Assembly: GCF_018728565.1 (NCBI RefSeq)
Contig: NZ_JACSOI010000002.1
Span: forward strand, 1 to 64,000
Origin: Zobellia russellii
GTDB lineage: Bacteria; Bacteroidota; Bacteroidia; Flavobacteriales; Flavobacteriaceae
Direction of reading: 5' to 3'
Length of the DNA stretch: 64,000 nucleotides
In this document: positions 30,635 through 39,186 of the stretch, piece after piece
How positions within the stretch are numbered: the first letter of the stretch is position 1
Layout: every line of letters begins with the position of its first letter
Position numbers and translations under genes: made by a program
The notes under the pieces: generated by a model
Told to the model about the DNA's origin: nothing
What the model saw: only the letters and a program-made list of their open reading frames with translations
Database searches by the model: none

Positions 30635-30727
30635 TTACCCACCAAAAACAATGGTTCTACAAATTGAAACGGCTATCTTTAAAATCCTATAAAAGATTTG
30701 CTGCAACGGCAGCCTCAAGCCTACATC

Positions 30728-31543
30728 ATGATTTTAAAAAAACAAACCTACAGACCGGACAAACCCGTAAATCCTTTTATTGGTGCACTCCTATTTCTGA
30801 TTTCAATTGTTCTTTTACTCATTACAGGGCCACTTGGCTTTGTATACGGTGTTTTCCATAGTCTGTTTACCAGAGGTGTAAAAGGCATTGGGGAGTATCT
30901 ATTAAAAATTGCTATTTCTGTAGACCAGTTAGGCAATGTAATGATGCAGCATTTAATGAACATCTTGTGGACGACTAGAAACGGTTATAAATTCGGAAAT
31001 AGGGATGAGACTATTTCAAGTGCTTTAGGCCGAAACAAAAAGTTGGGAACCCTCACGGCCGCAGGAAGATTAATGGACAAAATTTTAGATATTATAGACC
31101 CTGACCACTCCCTAAATTCCATTGATTACTATGTGGAACCTTCCGAGGATATTATAGATCATTTGGCATGGATACTTATTAAGGACGAACAGATACTATG
31201 CTTAAAAAAGACGAATAAAGACTTCTATTTTATCCCCAAAGGAATTCGCATCAAGGGCGAAACCGATGCACAAACCCTCGCTCAAAGCACCAAGAAAAAC
31301 TTTAACATAGCTATTGATATCCCAACTATGGAGTTCGTGGGTATTTTTGAAGCGCAGGCACATGGCAAAAAACCGGGAATTCTATCCCGCATGACCTGCT
31401 ATACCGCCAAACACAGCGGCACACTACAACCCGACTCCCAAATTCATGAAATAGCCTGGTTATCTTATGAAGACAAAGAGAATTTAAGTGAAGTAGACCA
31501 ACTTATTTTTGATGTTTTGTACCAAAACGGTGAGCTTCCTTAA
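30728..31543 (+). CDS. Membrane-associated Nudix-like protein with degenerate Nudix box
   Basis: About 271 aa from the ATG at 30728. An N-terminal hydrophobic segment (LLFLISIVLLLITGPLGFVYGV) is followed by a helical region and then a Nudix fold from about residue 140. The Nudix box should carry REUxEE, but the matching stretch reads GIRIKGETDAQTLAQSTKKNFNI, so the metal-binding glutamates are missing. It is therefore more likely a binding or regulatory protein than a hydrolase. It lies about 90 bp after the EEP gene on the same strand. Confidence 0.7.
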   Translation: MILKKQTYRPDKPVNPFIGALLFLISIVLLLITGPLGFVYGVFHSLFTRGVKGIGEYLLKIAISVDQLGNVMMQHLMNILWTTRNGYKFGNRDETISSALGRNKKLGTLTAAGRLMDKILDIIDPDHSLNSIDYYVEPSEDIIDHLAWILIKDEQILCLKKTNKDFYFIPKGIRIKGETDAQTLAQSTKKNFNIAIDIPTMEFVGIFEAQAHGKKPGILSRMTCYTAKHSGTLQPDSQIHEIAWLSYEDKENLSEVDQLIFDVLYQNGELP

Positions 31544-31583
31544 AATCTGTATCTTTAGTTTTTACTTACCAAACCCAACTAAG

Positions 31584-33068
31584 ATGCTCAAACATTTTGC
31601 CGCGCTATTACTCATAGTAGGCCTTAGCAACAATAACCAGCTATTGGCCCAAAACCGAGAAAAACCCAATGTCCTGTTCATTTGTGTAGACGACCTCCGT
31701 ACGGAGCTAGGTGCTTATGGAAAACACTATGTAAAATCGCCCCATATAGATGCCTTGGCAAAAAGCGGAGCGCTGTTCACCAATCATTATGTTCAAGTGC
31801 CCACGTGTGGTGCCTCAAGGCATGCTATCCTTACAGGTATGCGCCCTTCAAAACCTATTCATATATCCAATAATGCCATAGTTGAAGAAATTTCCAATCA
31901 GCCTGAAAAATCCGTGCCGGAAACATTCATCCATCGTTTTAAACAAGACGGATATCACACAGTAGGCATTGGAAAAATAAGCCATTCGGCGGATGGATTT
32001 GTATATGGCTACGAAGAACAACCCTCTACAAAAAAGGAGCTTCCTTATAGCTGGAACGAAATGCTTTTTGACCCGGGCAAATGGAAAACCGGTTGGAACG
32101 CCTTTTTTGCATACGCTAATGGAGAAAACAGACAAAGCCTTAAAAAACAAGTAAAGCCGTACGAAGCAGGAGAAACCGATGACCAAGGTTATCCTGATGG
32201 TCTAACGACCAATCTTGCTATTTCAAAATTAAAGGAGCTGAAGAAAAATGGAGAACCGTTTTTTATGGGTGTTGGTTTCTTTAAACCCCACCTTCCCTTT
32301 AATGCCCCTAAGAAATACTGGGACCTGTATGACGAGGAGAAAATACCGGTTTCACCAAATCCCAATATCCCCGAAAACATAAGTTTAAAGAGCCTACATA
32401 CCAGCGGCGAGTTCAACCAATACGCTTTAGGGGAAGAAAAGGCTGGTCTTGACACCCAAGTATCGGATGCTTATGCCAGAAAATTAAGGCATGGCTATTT
32501 GGCTTCAATCAGCTACATAGACGCGCAAATTGGCAAACTATATCAAGAATTAAAAGATTTGGAATTGGATAAAAACACCATCGTTGTCATTTGGGGAGAC
32601 CATGGCTGGCATTTGGGAGACCAACGCGTTTGGGGAAAACACACCCTTTTTGAAAATGCCTTAAAAAGCGCGCTAATTATCAATTCACCCTATCCGCAAC
32701 ACAAAGCAAAAAAAGTACGGGCCATTGTGGAAAGTGTGGATATCTACCCCACTCTACTGGATATGTGCGGTATAGACCAAATAAAACCTACCGATGGAGA
32801 AAGCTTTGAAAAACATATAAAATACAACATTCCGGATACTGAGGAAGTTGCATATAGCTATTTTAGAAACGGAATTTCAATGCGAACCAAAAATTATAGG
32901 TTAACCAAATACTTTAGAAAAGACCAACCCGTAATTGAACTTTATGACCATCATAAAGGCAATGCAATGGAGAATAAAAACATAGCAAAAGAAAACCCTG
33001 AGACAATAAAAGAGTTAATGCCACTTTTTGAAAAAGGTGATACCGGCATTTTCACAGTAACCGAATAA
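31584..33068 (+). CDS. Exported type I sulfatase
   Basis: 494 aa from the ATG at 31584, which begins a Sec signal peptide (SNNNQLLAQ). It belongs to the alkaline-phosphatase-superfamily sulfatases: metal pair VDD at 36-37, nucleophile Cys75 in CGASR, DHGWHLGD metal site and GKHTLFE. It resembles iduronate-2-sulfatase-like members. The formylglycine motif is C-G-A-S-R rather than C-x-P-S-R. It probably removes sulfate from algal or animal polysaccharides in the periplasm. No SusCD pair or glycoside hydrolase is nearby. Confidence 0.85.
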   Translation: MLKHFAALLLIVGLSNNNQLLAQNREKPNVLFICVDDLRTELGAYGKHYVKSPHIDALAKSGALFTNHYVQVPTCGASRHAILTGMRPSKPIHISNNAIVEEISNQPEKSVPETFIHRFKQDGYHTVGIGKISHSADGFVYGYEEQPSTKKELPYSWNEMLFDPGKWKTGWNAFFAYANGENRQSLKKQVKPYEAGETDDQGYPDGLTTNLAISKLKELKKNGEPFFMGVGFFKPHLPFNAPKKYWDLYDEEKIPVSPNPNIPENISLKSLHTSGEFNQYALGEEKAGLDTQVSDAYARKLRHGYLASISYIDAQIGKLYQELKDLELDKNTIVVIWGDHGWHLGDQRVWGKHTLFENALKSALIINSPYPQHKAKKVRAIVESVDIYPTLLDMCGIDQIKPTDGESFEKHIKYNIPDTEEVAYSYFRNGISMRTKNYRLTKYFRKDQPVIELYDHHKGNAMENKNIAKENPETIKELMPLFEKGDTGIFTVTE

Positions 33069-33089
33069 AATGTTCGCAAGTCCATAACA

Positions 33090-33121
33090 TTGGATTACTC
33101 TGAAAAGTTTTTGTTACTTTG
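33090..33121 (+). promoter_or_regulatory. Probable ppgK promoter
   Basis: TTG, 21-base spacer, then TTACTTTG, one base off TAnnTTTG. It ends 25 bp before the ppgK start codon. Confidence 0.5.
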
Positions 33122-33146
33122 CCCCAACAAATTTTAAAAAGGAATA

Positions 33147-33896
33147 ATGGAAGTTTTAGGTATAGATGTAGGAGGTTCTGGCATGAAAGGTGCCCTTGTA
33201 AATATTGAAACCGGAAAATTGGTTTCGGAACGTCATCGTATACCTACGCCCGCATCTCGCAAACCCAAGGATATGGCCAATGTAATTGCCCAAATCGTTG
33301 AGCATTTTGATTATAAGGGAAAAGTTGGTGTTGGATTTCCAACGGTTATTAAAAGAGGCGTCTGTAAATCCCCTGGAAACCTTCATAAAAGCTGGCAGAA
33401 CACGAATGTAGAAGAGCTTTTTGGCAAAAAAACGGGTCTTGACGTTACCGTGGTAAACGATGCCGATATTGCCGGCTATGCTTCTATGAATTATGGCACG
33501 GGTAAAGACATGGAGGGCCTTGTGGTAATGATTACAATTGGCACCGGTCTTGGAAGTGGTGCTTTTCTAGATGGTAAATTGATCCCTAATTTTGAGCTAG
33601 GTCAAATTCCTTATAAAGAATACAAAAAAATTGAGCTCTGGGCGGCGGGTTCCGCTAAAGACAGAGAAGGGTTATCCTATAAGAAATGGGGCAAACGTTT
33701 CAATAAATTTTTAAAATTAGTTGAACTTATCGTTTCACCGGATACTATACTTATAGGTGGTGGTGCCTCAAAAGACTTTGATCAATTTAAAGACTACATT
33801 ACCATAGAAACTCCTGTTATACCGGCAGGTCTTCAGAACCACGCAGGTATTGTAGGTGCTGCTGCAGCAGCCTTCCACAACATATCATACCATTAA
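33147..33896 (+). CDS. ppgK: Polyphosphate glucokinase (ROK family)
   Basis: 249 aa, the length of PpgK. The enzyme phosphorylates glucose with polyphosphate or ATP. The phosphate-1 loop LGIDVGGSGMKGALV is at residues 4-18. The conserved VVNDADIAGYA carries the catalytic Asp. MITIGTGLGSGAF is the phosphate-2 motif, and IGGGAS is near the end. The ROK zinc-finger motif is absent, as expected for PpgK. It is a single gene with its own promoter and a strong terminator. Confidence 0.9.
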   Translation: MEVLGIDVGGSGMKGALVNIETGKLVSERHRIPTPASRKPKDMANVIAQIVEHFDYKGKVGVGFPTVIKRGVCKSPGNLHKSWQNTNVEELFGKKTGLDVTVVNDADIAGYASMNYGTGKDMEGLVVMITIGTGLGSGAFLDGKLIPNFELGQIPYKEYKKIELWAAGSAKDREGLSYKKWGKRFNKFLKLVELIVSPDTILIGGGASKDFDQFKDYITIETPVIPAGLQNHAGIVGAAAAAFHNISYH

Positions 33897-33911
33897 AAAA
33901 CTATAGAACAA

Positions 33912-33944
33912 AAAAAAGGCCTTAACTAGATTAAGGCCTTTTTT
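33912..33944. terminator. Bidirectional terminator after ppgK
   Basis: AAAAAAGGCCTTAA and TTAAGGCCTTTTTT form a 14-bp stem with a 5-base loop. It abuts the stop codon of the converging lipoprotein gene at 33945. Confidence 0.88.
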
Positions 33945-34847
33945 CTATTTAATTTCCGCATTATCCGGAACTGCAAAGAAATCTTTGTCAATATCCTTTA
34001 CAAAGTGGATATCCGAAATATCTATTTGAGTAATATACTCTCCCTGTTTACCGTCTTTGGTAGTCCAGTGGGTTTTCAGTTCTTTAGGCAATAATACACC
34101 GCTTACATCCAGTAACTCACCAACTTCCATGAATTTTTCAGGATTATGACCTCCATCCTTAAAATATTCCGGATAAGAAACTATGTAACGCGTAGCCGTC
34201 AACAAATGGCTTTCCTTATCAAACTGTAGAATATAGTAATCATCTGGAGCATCTCCGGTACCTGCGGCAAAAGTTACTTTTACCACATCATTGGCCTTAC
34301 CCTTATAAGTTGCTTCAGGTAATAATTCCAAGTTTACACCTTCTCCATCCAAAATAAAAGGGTGCCCCATTAAATATAATGGCGTCAAGGCCCAAAACTT
34401 GGTATCATACGCGAATGCTGTAGAATCCTTGGCCTGTACCCAAGCCGTTTTTCCATCCCAACCAAACCTTGCCGTACTATCCGTAGCACTGGTATGCACC
34501 GCTTTATTACGCCAAACATCTACCACTTGATAGCTATCACGTTGCGTACTACCGTCCAACGGCTGATAATTAAAACGAAAAGACAACGCTCCGTTCCCAT
34601 ACCAATTTTTAAGACCTCCATGAGCCTCCATAGCTGCCCACACAATCTTACCCGCTTCTGATTGTTCTAATTTATCTTTAGCTTTTTCTACGCGGTTATT
34701 TACCCAAGACTCAGGTATCACGTAATCCTGAGCTTGTTCTTGAACAACAGCTGTAGTTTCTGATTTTTTGCTTTTAGGCTGCTCGTTGCACGAGGATAGC
34801 AAGGTGCCAATCAATAAGAAACCAGCTATTTGTACGTTAATTTTCAT
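33945..34847 (-). CDS. Lipoprotein of unknown function (LolA/LppX-like fold possible)
   Basis: 300 aa with lipobox LLSSC (Cys at 20). The mature protein starts with a charged linker and then a beta-rich body: VWAAMEAHGGLKNWYGNGALSFRFNY, FGWDGKTAWV and VKVTFAAGTGDAPDDYYILQFDK. Regularly spaced antiparallel strands and the outer-membrane lipoprotein-sorting-like pattern suggest a half-barrel that could bind lipid. No enzyme motif is visible. The stop codon touches the terminator of the convergent ppgK. Confidence 0.6.
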   Translation of the reverse strand: MKINVQIAGFLLIGTLLSSCNEQPKSKKSETTAVVQEQAQDYVIPESWVNNRVEKAKDKLEQSEAGKIVWAAMEAHGGLKNWYGNGALSFRFNYQPLDGSTQRDSYQVVDVWRNKAVHTSATDSTARFGWDGKTAWVQAKDSTAFAYDTKFWALTPLYLMGHPFILDGEGVNLELLPEATYKGKANDVVKVTFAAGTGDAPDDYYILQFDKESHLLTATRYIVSYPEYFKDGGHNPEKFMEVGELLDVSGVLLPKELKTHWTTKDGKQGEYITQIDISDIHFVKDIDKDFFAVPDNAEIK

Positions 34848-34910
34848 AGACTTGTTTTTAGGTTAAACTGTGTAGTCGAATCCGTTTGGTATACCTTTCA
34901 ATAGAAGGCA

Positions 34911-34944
34911 AAAAAAAAGCCCTGAAGAGAAATTCAGAGCTTTT
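34911..34944 (-). terminator. Terminator between typA and the lipoprotein gene
   Basis: On the minus strand an imperfect stem, AAAAGCTCTGAA with TTCAGGGCTTTT (one mismatch), runs into eight or more T just after the typA stop codon. Confidence 0.75.
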
Positions 34945-34947
34945 AAA

Positions 34948-36750
34948 TTATGCTATTTTATACCTTTTTCGGTCAACTTCTTTTAGATATATCTTTCTAA
35001 GTCTAAGATGGTTTGGAGTAACCTCCACATACTCATCTTTCTGAATATATTCCAATGCTTCCTCTAACGAGAATTTAATTGCAGGAACAATTTTAGCCTT
35101 ATCATCCGCCCCTGAAGAACGCACGTTAGAAAGTTTTTTGGTTTTAGTGATGTTCACGGTCATGTCATCACCACGAGAGTTTTCACCAATTACCTGACCT
35201 TCATAAATATCTTCACCTGGATCTACAAAGAACTTACCTCTATCCTGTAATTTATCTATAGAATAAGGAATGGCTTTTCCGGTTTCCATAGAAACCAAAG
35301 AACCGTTCTGACGCTGTGGAATATCTCCTTTCATAGGTTGGTATTCCAAGAAACGGTGTGCCATAATAGCCTCACCTGCAGTAGCCGTCAACAATTGGTT
35401 ACGAAGACCGATGATACCTCTTGATGGAATCAAGAACTCACAGACCATACGTTCGCCTTTAGCTTCCATACTGGTCATTTCACCTTTACGCATAGAAACC
35501 ATTTCTACAGCTTTTCCAGAAACTGCTTCCGGTAAATCTATAGTTAGAGATTCAACCGGCTCACATTTAACCCCGTCTATCTCTTTAATAATAACCTGAG
35601 GCTGACCAATTTGAAGTTCATACCCCTCACGACGCATAGTCTCGATCAATACGGAAAGGTGCAAAACACCACGTCCAAAGACCAAAAACTTATCCGCACT
35701 ATCCGTTTCGCTTACACGTAACGCCAAGTTCTTTTCAAGTTCTTTCTGTAATCTCTCATTAATATGTCTAGAGGTAACGAACTTACCGTCTTTTCCAAAA
35801 AATGGACTATCATTAATAGTGAACAACATACTCATAGTTGGTTCATCTATTGCAATAGTCTTAAGACCTTCCGGATTTTCTATATCGGCAATAGTATCTC
35901 CAATTTCAAAACCTTCAATTCCGGTAATAGCACAAATATCTCCAGTAGCTACTTCTTGTACTTTTAGCCTTCCCAGACCTTCAAAAGTAAAAAGTTCCTT
36001 GATTTTGGATTTTACTATAGAGCCGTCTCTTTTTACCAAAGAAATTTGTTGTCCTTCTTTTAATGTTCCTCTTTGTAACCTACCAATTGCGATACGACCT
36101 GTAAAAGAAGAGAAATCCAAAGATGTAATCAACATTTGTGTATTACCCTCTTTTGGCTCAAAAGTTGGAATATGCTCAATAACCATATCCAAAAGAGGCT
36201 CAATGTTCTCTGTTTCGTTCTGCCAATCATCGCTCATCCAGTTGTTCTTTGCCGAACCGTAAACGGTAGGGAAGTCTAACTGCCACTCTTCAGCACCCAA
36301 CTCGAACATCAAATCAAAAACCTTCTCATGAACTTCTTCAGGAGTACAGTTTTCTTTATCTACTTTATTGATAACCACACAAGGTTTTAAACCTAGATCA
36401 ATTGCTTTTTGAAGTACAAAACGCGTCTGAGGCATAGGACCTTCAAAAGCATCTACTAACAACAGAACCCCATCGGCCATGTTCAATACACGCTCTACTT
36501 CACCACCAAAATCGGCGTGACCAGGAGTATCAATGATATTTATCTTGGTACCTTTATAAACAACGGATACGTTCTTTGAAGTAATGGTAATACCTCTCTC
36601 CCGTTCCAAATCGTTATTATCCAAAATTAAATCTCCTGTGTTCTGGTTCTCACGAAACAATTGACAGTGATACATAATTTTATCTACCAAGGTTGTTTTA
36701 CCGTGGTCTACGTGCGCAATGATCGCGATGTTCTTAGTTGTTGTTGACAT
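34948..36750 (-). CDS. typA: Ribosome-associated GTPase TypA/BipA
   Basis: 600 aa translational GTPase that binds ribosomes and affects stress and growth-temperature responses. G1 is AHVDHGKTTL at residues 12-21, the switch region ERERGITI, G3 DTPGHADFGGEVER and G4 NKVDKEN. Domain II, the EF-G-like domains and the BipA-specific C-terminal domain (RIYLKEVDRKR end) are all present. Length is standard. It is monocistronic, with a good promoter about 40 bp upstream and a terminator. Confidence 0.96.
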   Translation of the reverse strand: MSTTTKNIAIIAHVDHGKTTLVDKIMYHCQLFRENQNTGDLILDNNDLERERGITITSKNVSVVYKGTKINIIDTPGHADFGGEVERVLNMADGVLLLVDAFEGPMPQTRFVLQKAIDLGLKPCVVINKVDKENCTPEEVHEKVFDLMFELGAEEWQLDFPTVYGSAKNNWMSDDWQNETENIEPLLDMVIEHIPTFEPKEGNTQMLITSLDFSSFTGRIAIGRLQRGTLKEGQQISLVKRDGSIVKSKIKELFTFEGLGRLKVQEVATGDICAITGIEGFEIGDTIADIENPEGLKTIAIDEPTMSMLFTINDSPFFGKDGKFVTSRHINERLQKELEKNLALRVSETDSADKFLVFGRGVLHLSVLIETMRREGYELQIGQPQVIIKEIDGVKCEPVESLTIDLPEAVSGKAVEMVSMRKGEMTSMEAKGERMVCEFLIPSRGIIGLRNQLLTATAGEAIMAHRFLEYQPMKGDIPQRQNGSLVSMETGKAIPYSIDKLQDRGKFFVDPGEDIYEGQVIGENSRGDDMTVNITKTKKLSNVRSSGADDKAKIVPAIKFSLEEALEYIQKDEYVEVTPNHLRLRKIYLKEVDRKRYKIA

Positions 36751-36791
36751 ATGTAATTATTTAATAGCAATCCGCCGCTATTTTAAGCGTG

Positions 36792-36825
36792 CAAAGATAC
36801 TGCTATTTTTCTAGCAGTAACACAA
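36792..36825 (-). promoter_or_regulatory. typA promoter
   Basis: On the minus strand TTG, 23-base spacer, then TATCTTTG, matching TTG-N-TAnnTTTG. The spacer contains a small inverted repeat (CTGCTA / TAGCAG). Confidence 0.7.
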
Positions 36826-36941
36826 ACTTATGTTATTTTTATGTTGTTGATTTTTAGAGAGTTCGCTACAATTGTAGTAGACAACTTTGAACTAAGCTTA
36901 TTTTCTCCCGTAAACTGCGCGGAAAAATATGTGTCAGAGGC

Positions 36942-37481
36942 TTAACGACGTTTTCCGAATGCCCAGCCTATACGTGCAGCCAATAACAAGGCCAAACCAT
37001 TTTCATTCTGAGTTTCAGAATACCCCAAACCACCTTCCAAACGATAGAAAAACCCTCGTCTATAGGTACGTTGAATTCCATAAACCGGGCCAACGGCAAG
37101 AATACTTTCGGACAAGGTTAAATCGCCAATAAAAGGTTTTTGGTCTTGATACGCCATTAATATGGCAATATAGTTTCCTGAATTACCGGAAATATTTTTC
37201 CCTTTATCCAGCCGCCTGTCCATATTGTAATAGTAACGCAACTGCCCTCTTAGAATGGGATAAATACCAAATTCGGTCTCGCAACCGGTACAACCTCTTA
37301 AACCAAAGCCAGAAACAAACTCCACAGTAGCTGTTGTATTCCTGCCCAATCCTTTCTCATAAAGAATAGCGGGCATGGGCAATCCTAACTGAACTTGATG
37401 TTCCTCTACATTTTTTTGGTTCTGTGCATTTGCAAAAATTGTAAAAACAAAAAAAACGAGTAAGATATTGGTATTTTTCAT
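36942..37481 (-). CDS. Small outer-membrane-like protein, paralogue 1
   Basis: 179 aa with a Sec signal peptide (FTIFANAQ). The rest is a run of amphipathic strands with GLGYSETQ and LAARIGWAF near the end, typical of a small outer-membrane barrel. It shares its plan with the next upstream gene: mature start, GLGRNTT / ALGTNTT, YRYYYN / LRYYYNMD, SGNSGNYIA / YGNSANYVA. The two look like a tandem duplication with strong divergence. Function unknown. Confidence 0.7.
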   Translation of the reverse strand: MKNTNILLVFFVFTIFANAQNQKNVEEHQVQLGLPMPAILYEKGLGRNTTATVEFVSGFGLRGCTGCETEFGIYPILRGQLRYYYNMDRRLDKGKNISGNSGNYIAILMAYQDQKPFIGDLTLSESILAVGPVYGIQRTYRRGFFYRLEGGLGYSETQNENGLALLLAARIGWAFGKRR

Positions 37482-37598
37482 ATAATGGTTCAGCTATTAA
37501 TTGAGTCTAAACAATCATCAAATATCAAGCCTAAAATTCATTTCCCCCAAACAATTTGTAAGAAAAATAACTCGATTTATTTTCGATTAAAAAACACA

Positions 37599-38165
37599 TT
37601 AACGCCCTACACACCATCGTTTTTCACTAATAATCCAGCCAATACTTAAATTGGCTACAGGATAAACACCACCTTTAAACTGCCCTGAATAGTAGGCTGC
37701 ACCAACATCTACGGAAAAATTAAAACCGGAATCATAACTGCGCTGCAATCCTGTTACCAAACCCGCATAACTAAAAGCCGCTTTTACTTCTTCTCCTTTA
37801 ACTGTTCGAGAACCAGGAAAAAAAACCGCCATAGCAGGTGCTACATAATTGGCGGAATTACCATAAATCTGTCTTCTATTTTGTTGCCTTTTTTCAAAGT
37901 TATAGTAATACCGATACTGACCAGCAGCGGCAGGAAAAAAACCTAGTTCTTCGTAAATATTAGATCGTAACGGATCCAAACCCACTTGCATTCCTGCCTT
38001 AACATCAAAAGTAGTGTTCGTGCCAAGTGCCATTTCATACTCAAAACCAGGGTTTAAGAGATTGACTTTCATTTGTCTCAACTCACAATTTTTACCAAAT
38101 TGCGCATTTACTTGGCAAACTAGTAACAATAGTAAAAACAAGGGTAAGCATTGTTTAAAGTACAT
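37599..38165 (-). CDS. Small outer-membrane-like protein, paralogue 2
   Basis: About 188 aa from the ATG at 38165; the frame opens seven codons earlier. Signal peptide LLLLLVCQVNAQ. The shared motifs with the downstream paralogue are YRYYYNFEKR, YGNSANYVAPAM and YAGLVTGLQRSYDSGF. Predicted outer-membrane beta-barrel of unknown function. It lies divergently from kdsA, and the 117-bp gap to paralogue 1 has no clear terminator, so one transcript is possible. Confidence 0.7.
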   Translation of the reverse strand: MYFKQCLPLFLLLLLVCQVNAQFGKNCELRQMKVNLLNPGFEYEMALGTNTTFDVKAGMQVGLDPLRSNIYEELGFFPAAAGQYRYYYNFEKRQQNRRQIYGNSANYVAPAMAVFFPGSRTVKGEEVKAAFSYAGLVTGLQRSYDSGFNFSVDVGAAYYSGQFKGGVYPVANLSIGWIISEKRWCVGR

Positions 38166-38222
38166 GTAGATCTTGTTTTTATACAATCTTATGTAAAGAC
38201 AACAGTTAGCCTCATAAAATAG

Positions 38223-38230
38223 TATCTTTG
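38223..38230 (+). promoter_or_regulatory. kdsA -7 promoter element
   Basis: TATCTTTG, an exact TAnnTTTG match, 18 bp before the kdsA ATG. No TTG lies at the usual distance upstream. Confidence 0.5.
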
Positions 38231-38248
38231 CCTAAAAATTTTCGACGA

Positions 38249-39067
38249 ATGGACTTATCCTTAATTCCTCAAATAAAACATACCGATAGCAATAACTTTT
38301 TTCTACTTGCTGGCCCTTGTGCCATAGAAGGTGAAGATATGGCGCTGCGCATTGCAGAACATGTTGTAACAATTACCAGTGATTTAAAAATACCATATGT
38401 ATTTAAAGGTAGTTTCAAAAAAGCAAATAGAAGCAGGCTTGACTCTTTTACAGGTATTGGCGATGAAAAAGCGCTGAGGATATTAAGGAAAGTTTCTGAA
38501 ACTTTTAAAGTACCTACGGTAACCGATATTCATACAGAACAAGATGCCGTTATGGCTGCGGAATATGTGGATGTATTGCAAATTCCGGCTTTTTTAGCAC
38601 GACAAACGGATTTAGTAGTTGCTGCTGCAAATACAGGGAAAACCGTGAACATCAAAAAAGGACAATTCATGAGTCCGGAAAGCATGAAACATGCGGTTAA
38701 TAAAGTTACCGAAACGGGTAACCAACAAGCAATTATTACCGATCGGGGCACCATGTTTGGCTATCAAGATATGATAGTTGATTTTAGAGGCGTACCTACC
38801 ATGAAACAATTTGCTCCTGTTGTGCTGGATGTAACCCATTCGTTACAACAACCAAATCAATCTTCAGGAGTAACGGGTGGCAGACCTTCACTAATAGGCA
38901 CTATGGCGAGGGCAGGAATTGCAGCTGGCGTAGATGGGCTTTTTATAGAAACACATTTTGATTGTGCCAATGCAAAAAGTGATGGTGCCAATATGCTAGA
39001 TTTAGGATTAATGAAAAAATTGTTGACTGATTTGACAGCTATTAGAAAAACTATTAACGATTTTTAA
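38249..39067 (+). CDS. kdsA: KDO-8-phosphate synthase
   Basis: 272 aa from the ATG at 38249; a TTG 21 bp earlier is in the same frame but overlaps the promoter. It condenses phosphoenolpyruvate with arabinose-5-phosphate to make KDO-8-P for the lipopolysaccharide core. Motifs: AGPCAIEGED, FKGSFKKANRSR (substrate loop), QIPAFLARQTDL, KKGQFMSP and TDRGTMFGY. Also VLDVTHSLQQPN and ETHFDCANAKSDGANML. The GPCxIE and FKxSFxKANRTS motifs are diagnostic. It shows that the organism makes KDO-containing LPS. Confidence 0.95.
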   Translation: MDLSLIPQIKHTDSNNFFLLAGPCAIEGEDMALRIAEHVVTITSDLKIPYVFKGSFKKANRSRLDSFTGIGDEKALRILRKVSETFKVPTVTDIHTEQDAVMAAEYVDVLQIPAFLARQTDLVVAAANTGKTVNIKKGQFMSPESMKHAVNKVTETGNQQAIITDRGTMFGYQDMIVDFRGVPTMKQFAPVVLDVTHSLQQPNQSSGVTGGRPSLIGTMARAGIAAGVDGLFIETHFDCANAKSDGANMLDLGLMKKLLTDLTAIRKTINDF

Positions 39068-39186
39068 TAGTCATTTCATAAGAACATGTCATGTAGTTGA
39101 TAGATTATCGAAAAAAATCTGTTCAACGACAAAACTTCACAATAATTACTTCTTAAAAGGGTTATCGAATTGATTAAACCATCAAT

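Noticed and set aside
36792-36825. Small inverted repeat in the typA spacer as an operator
   Set aside because: Only 6 bp arms; no second copy or known regulator to support it.
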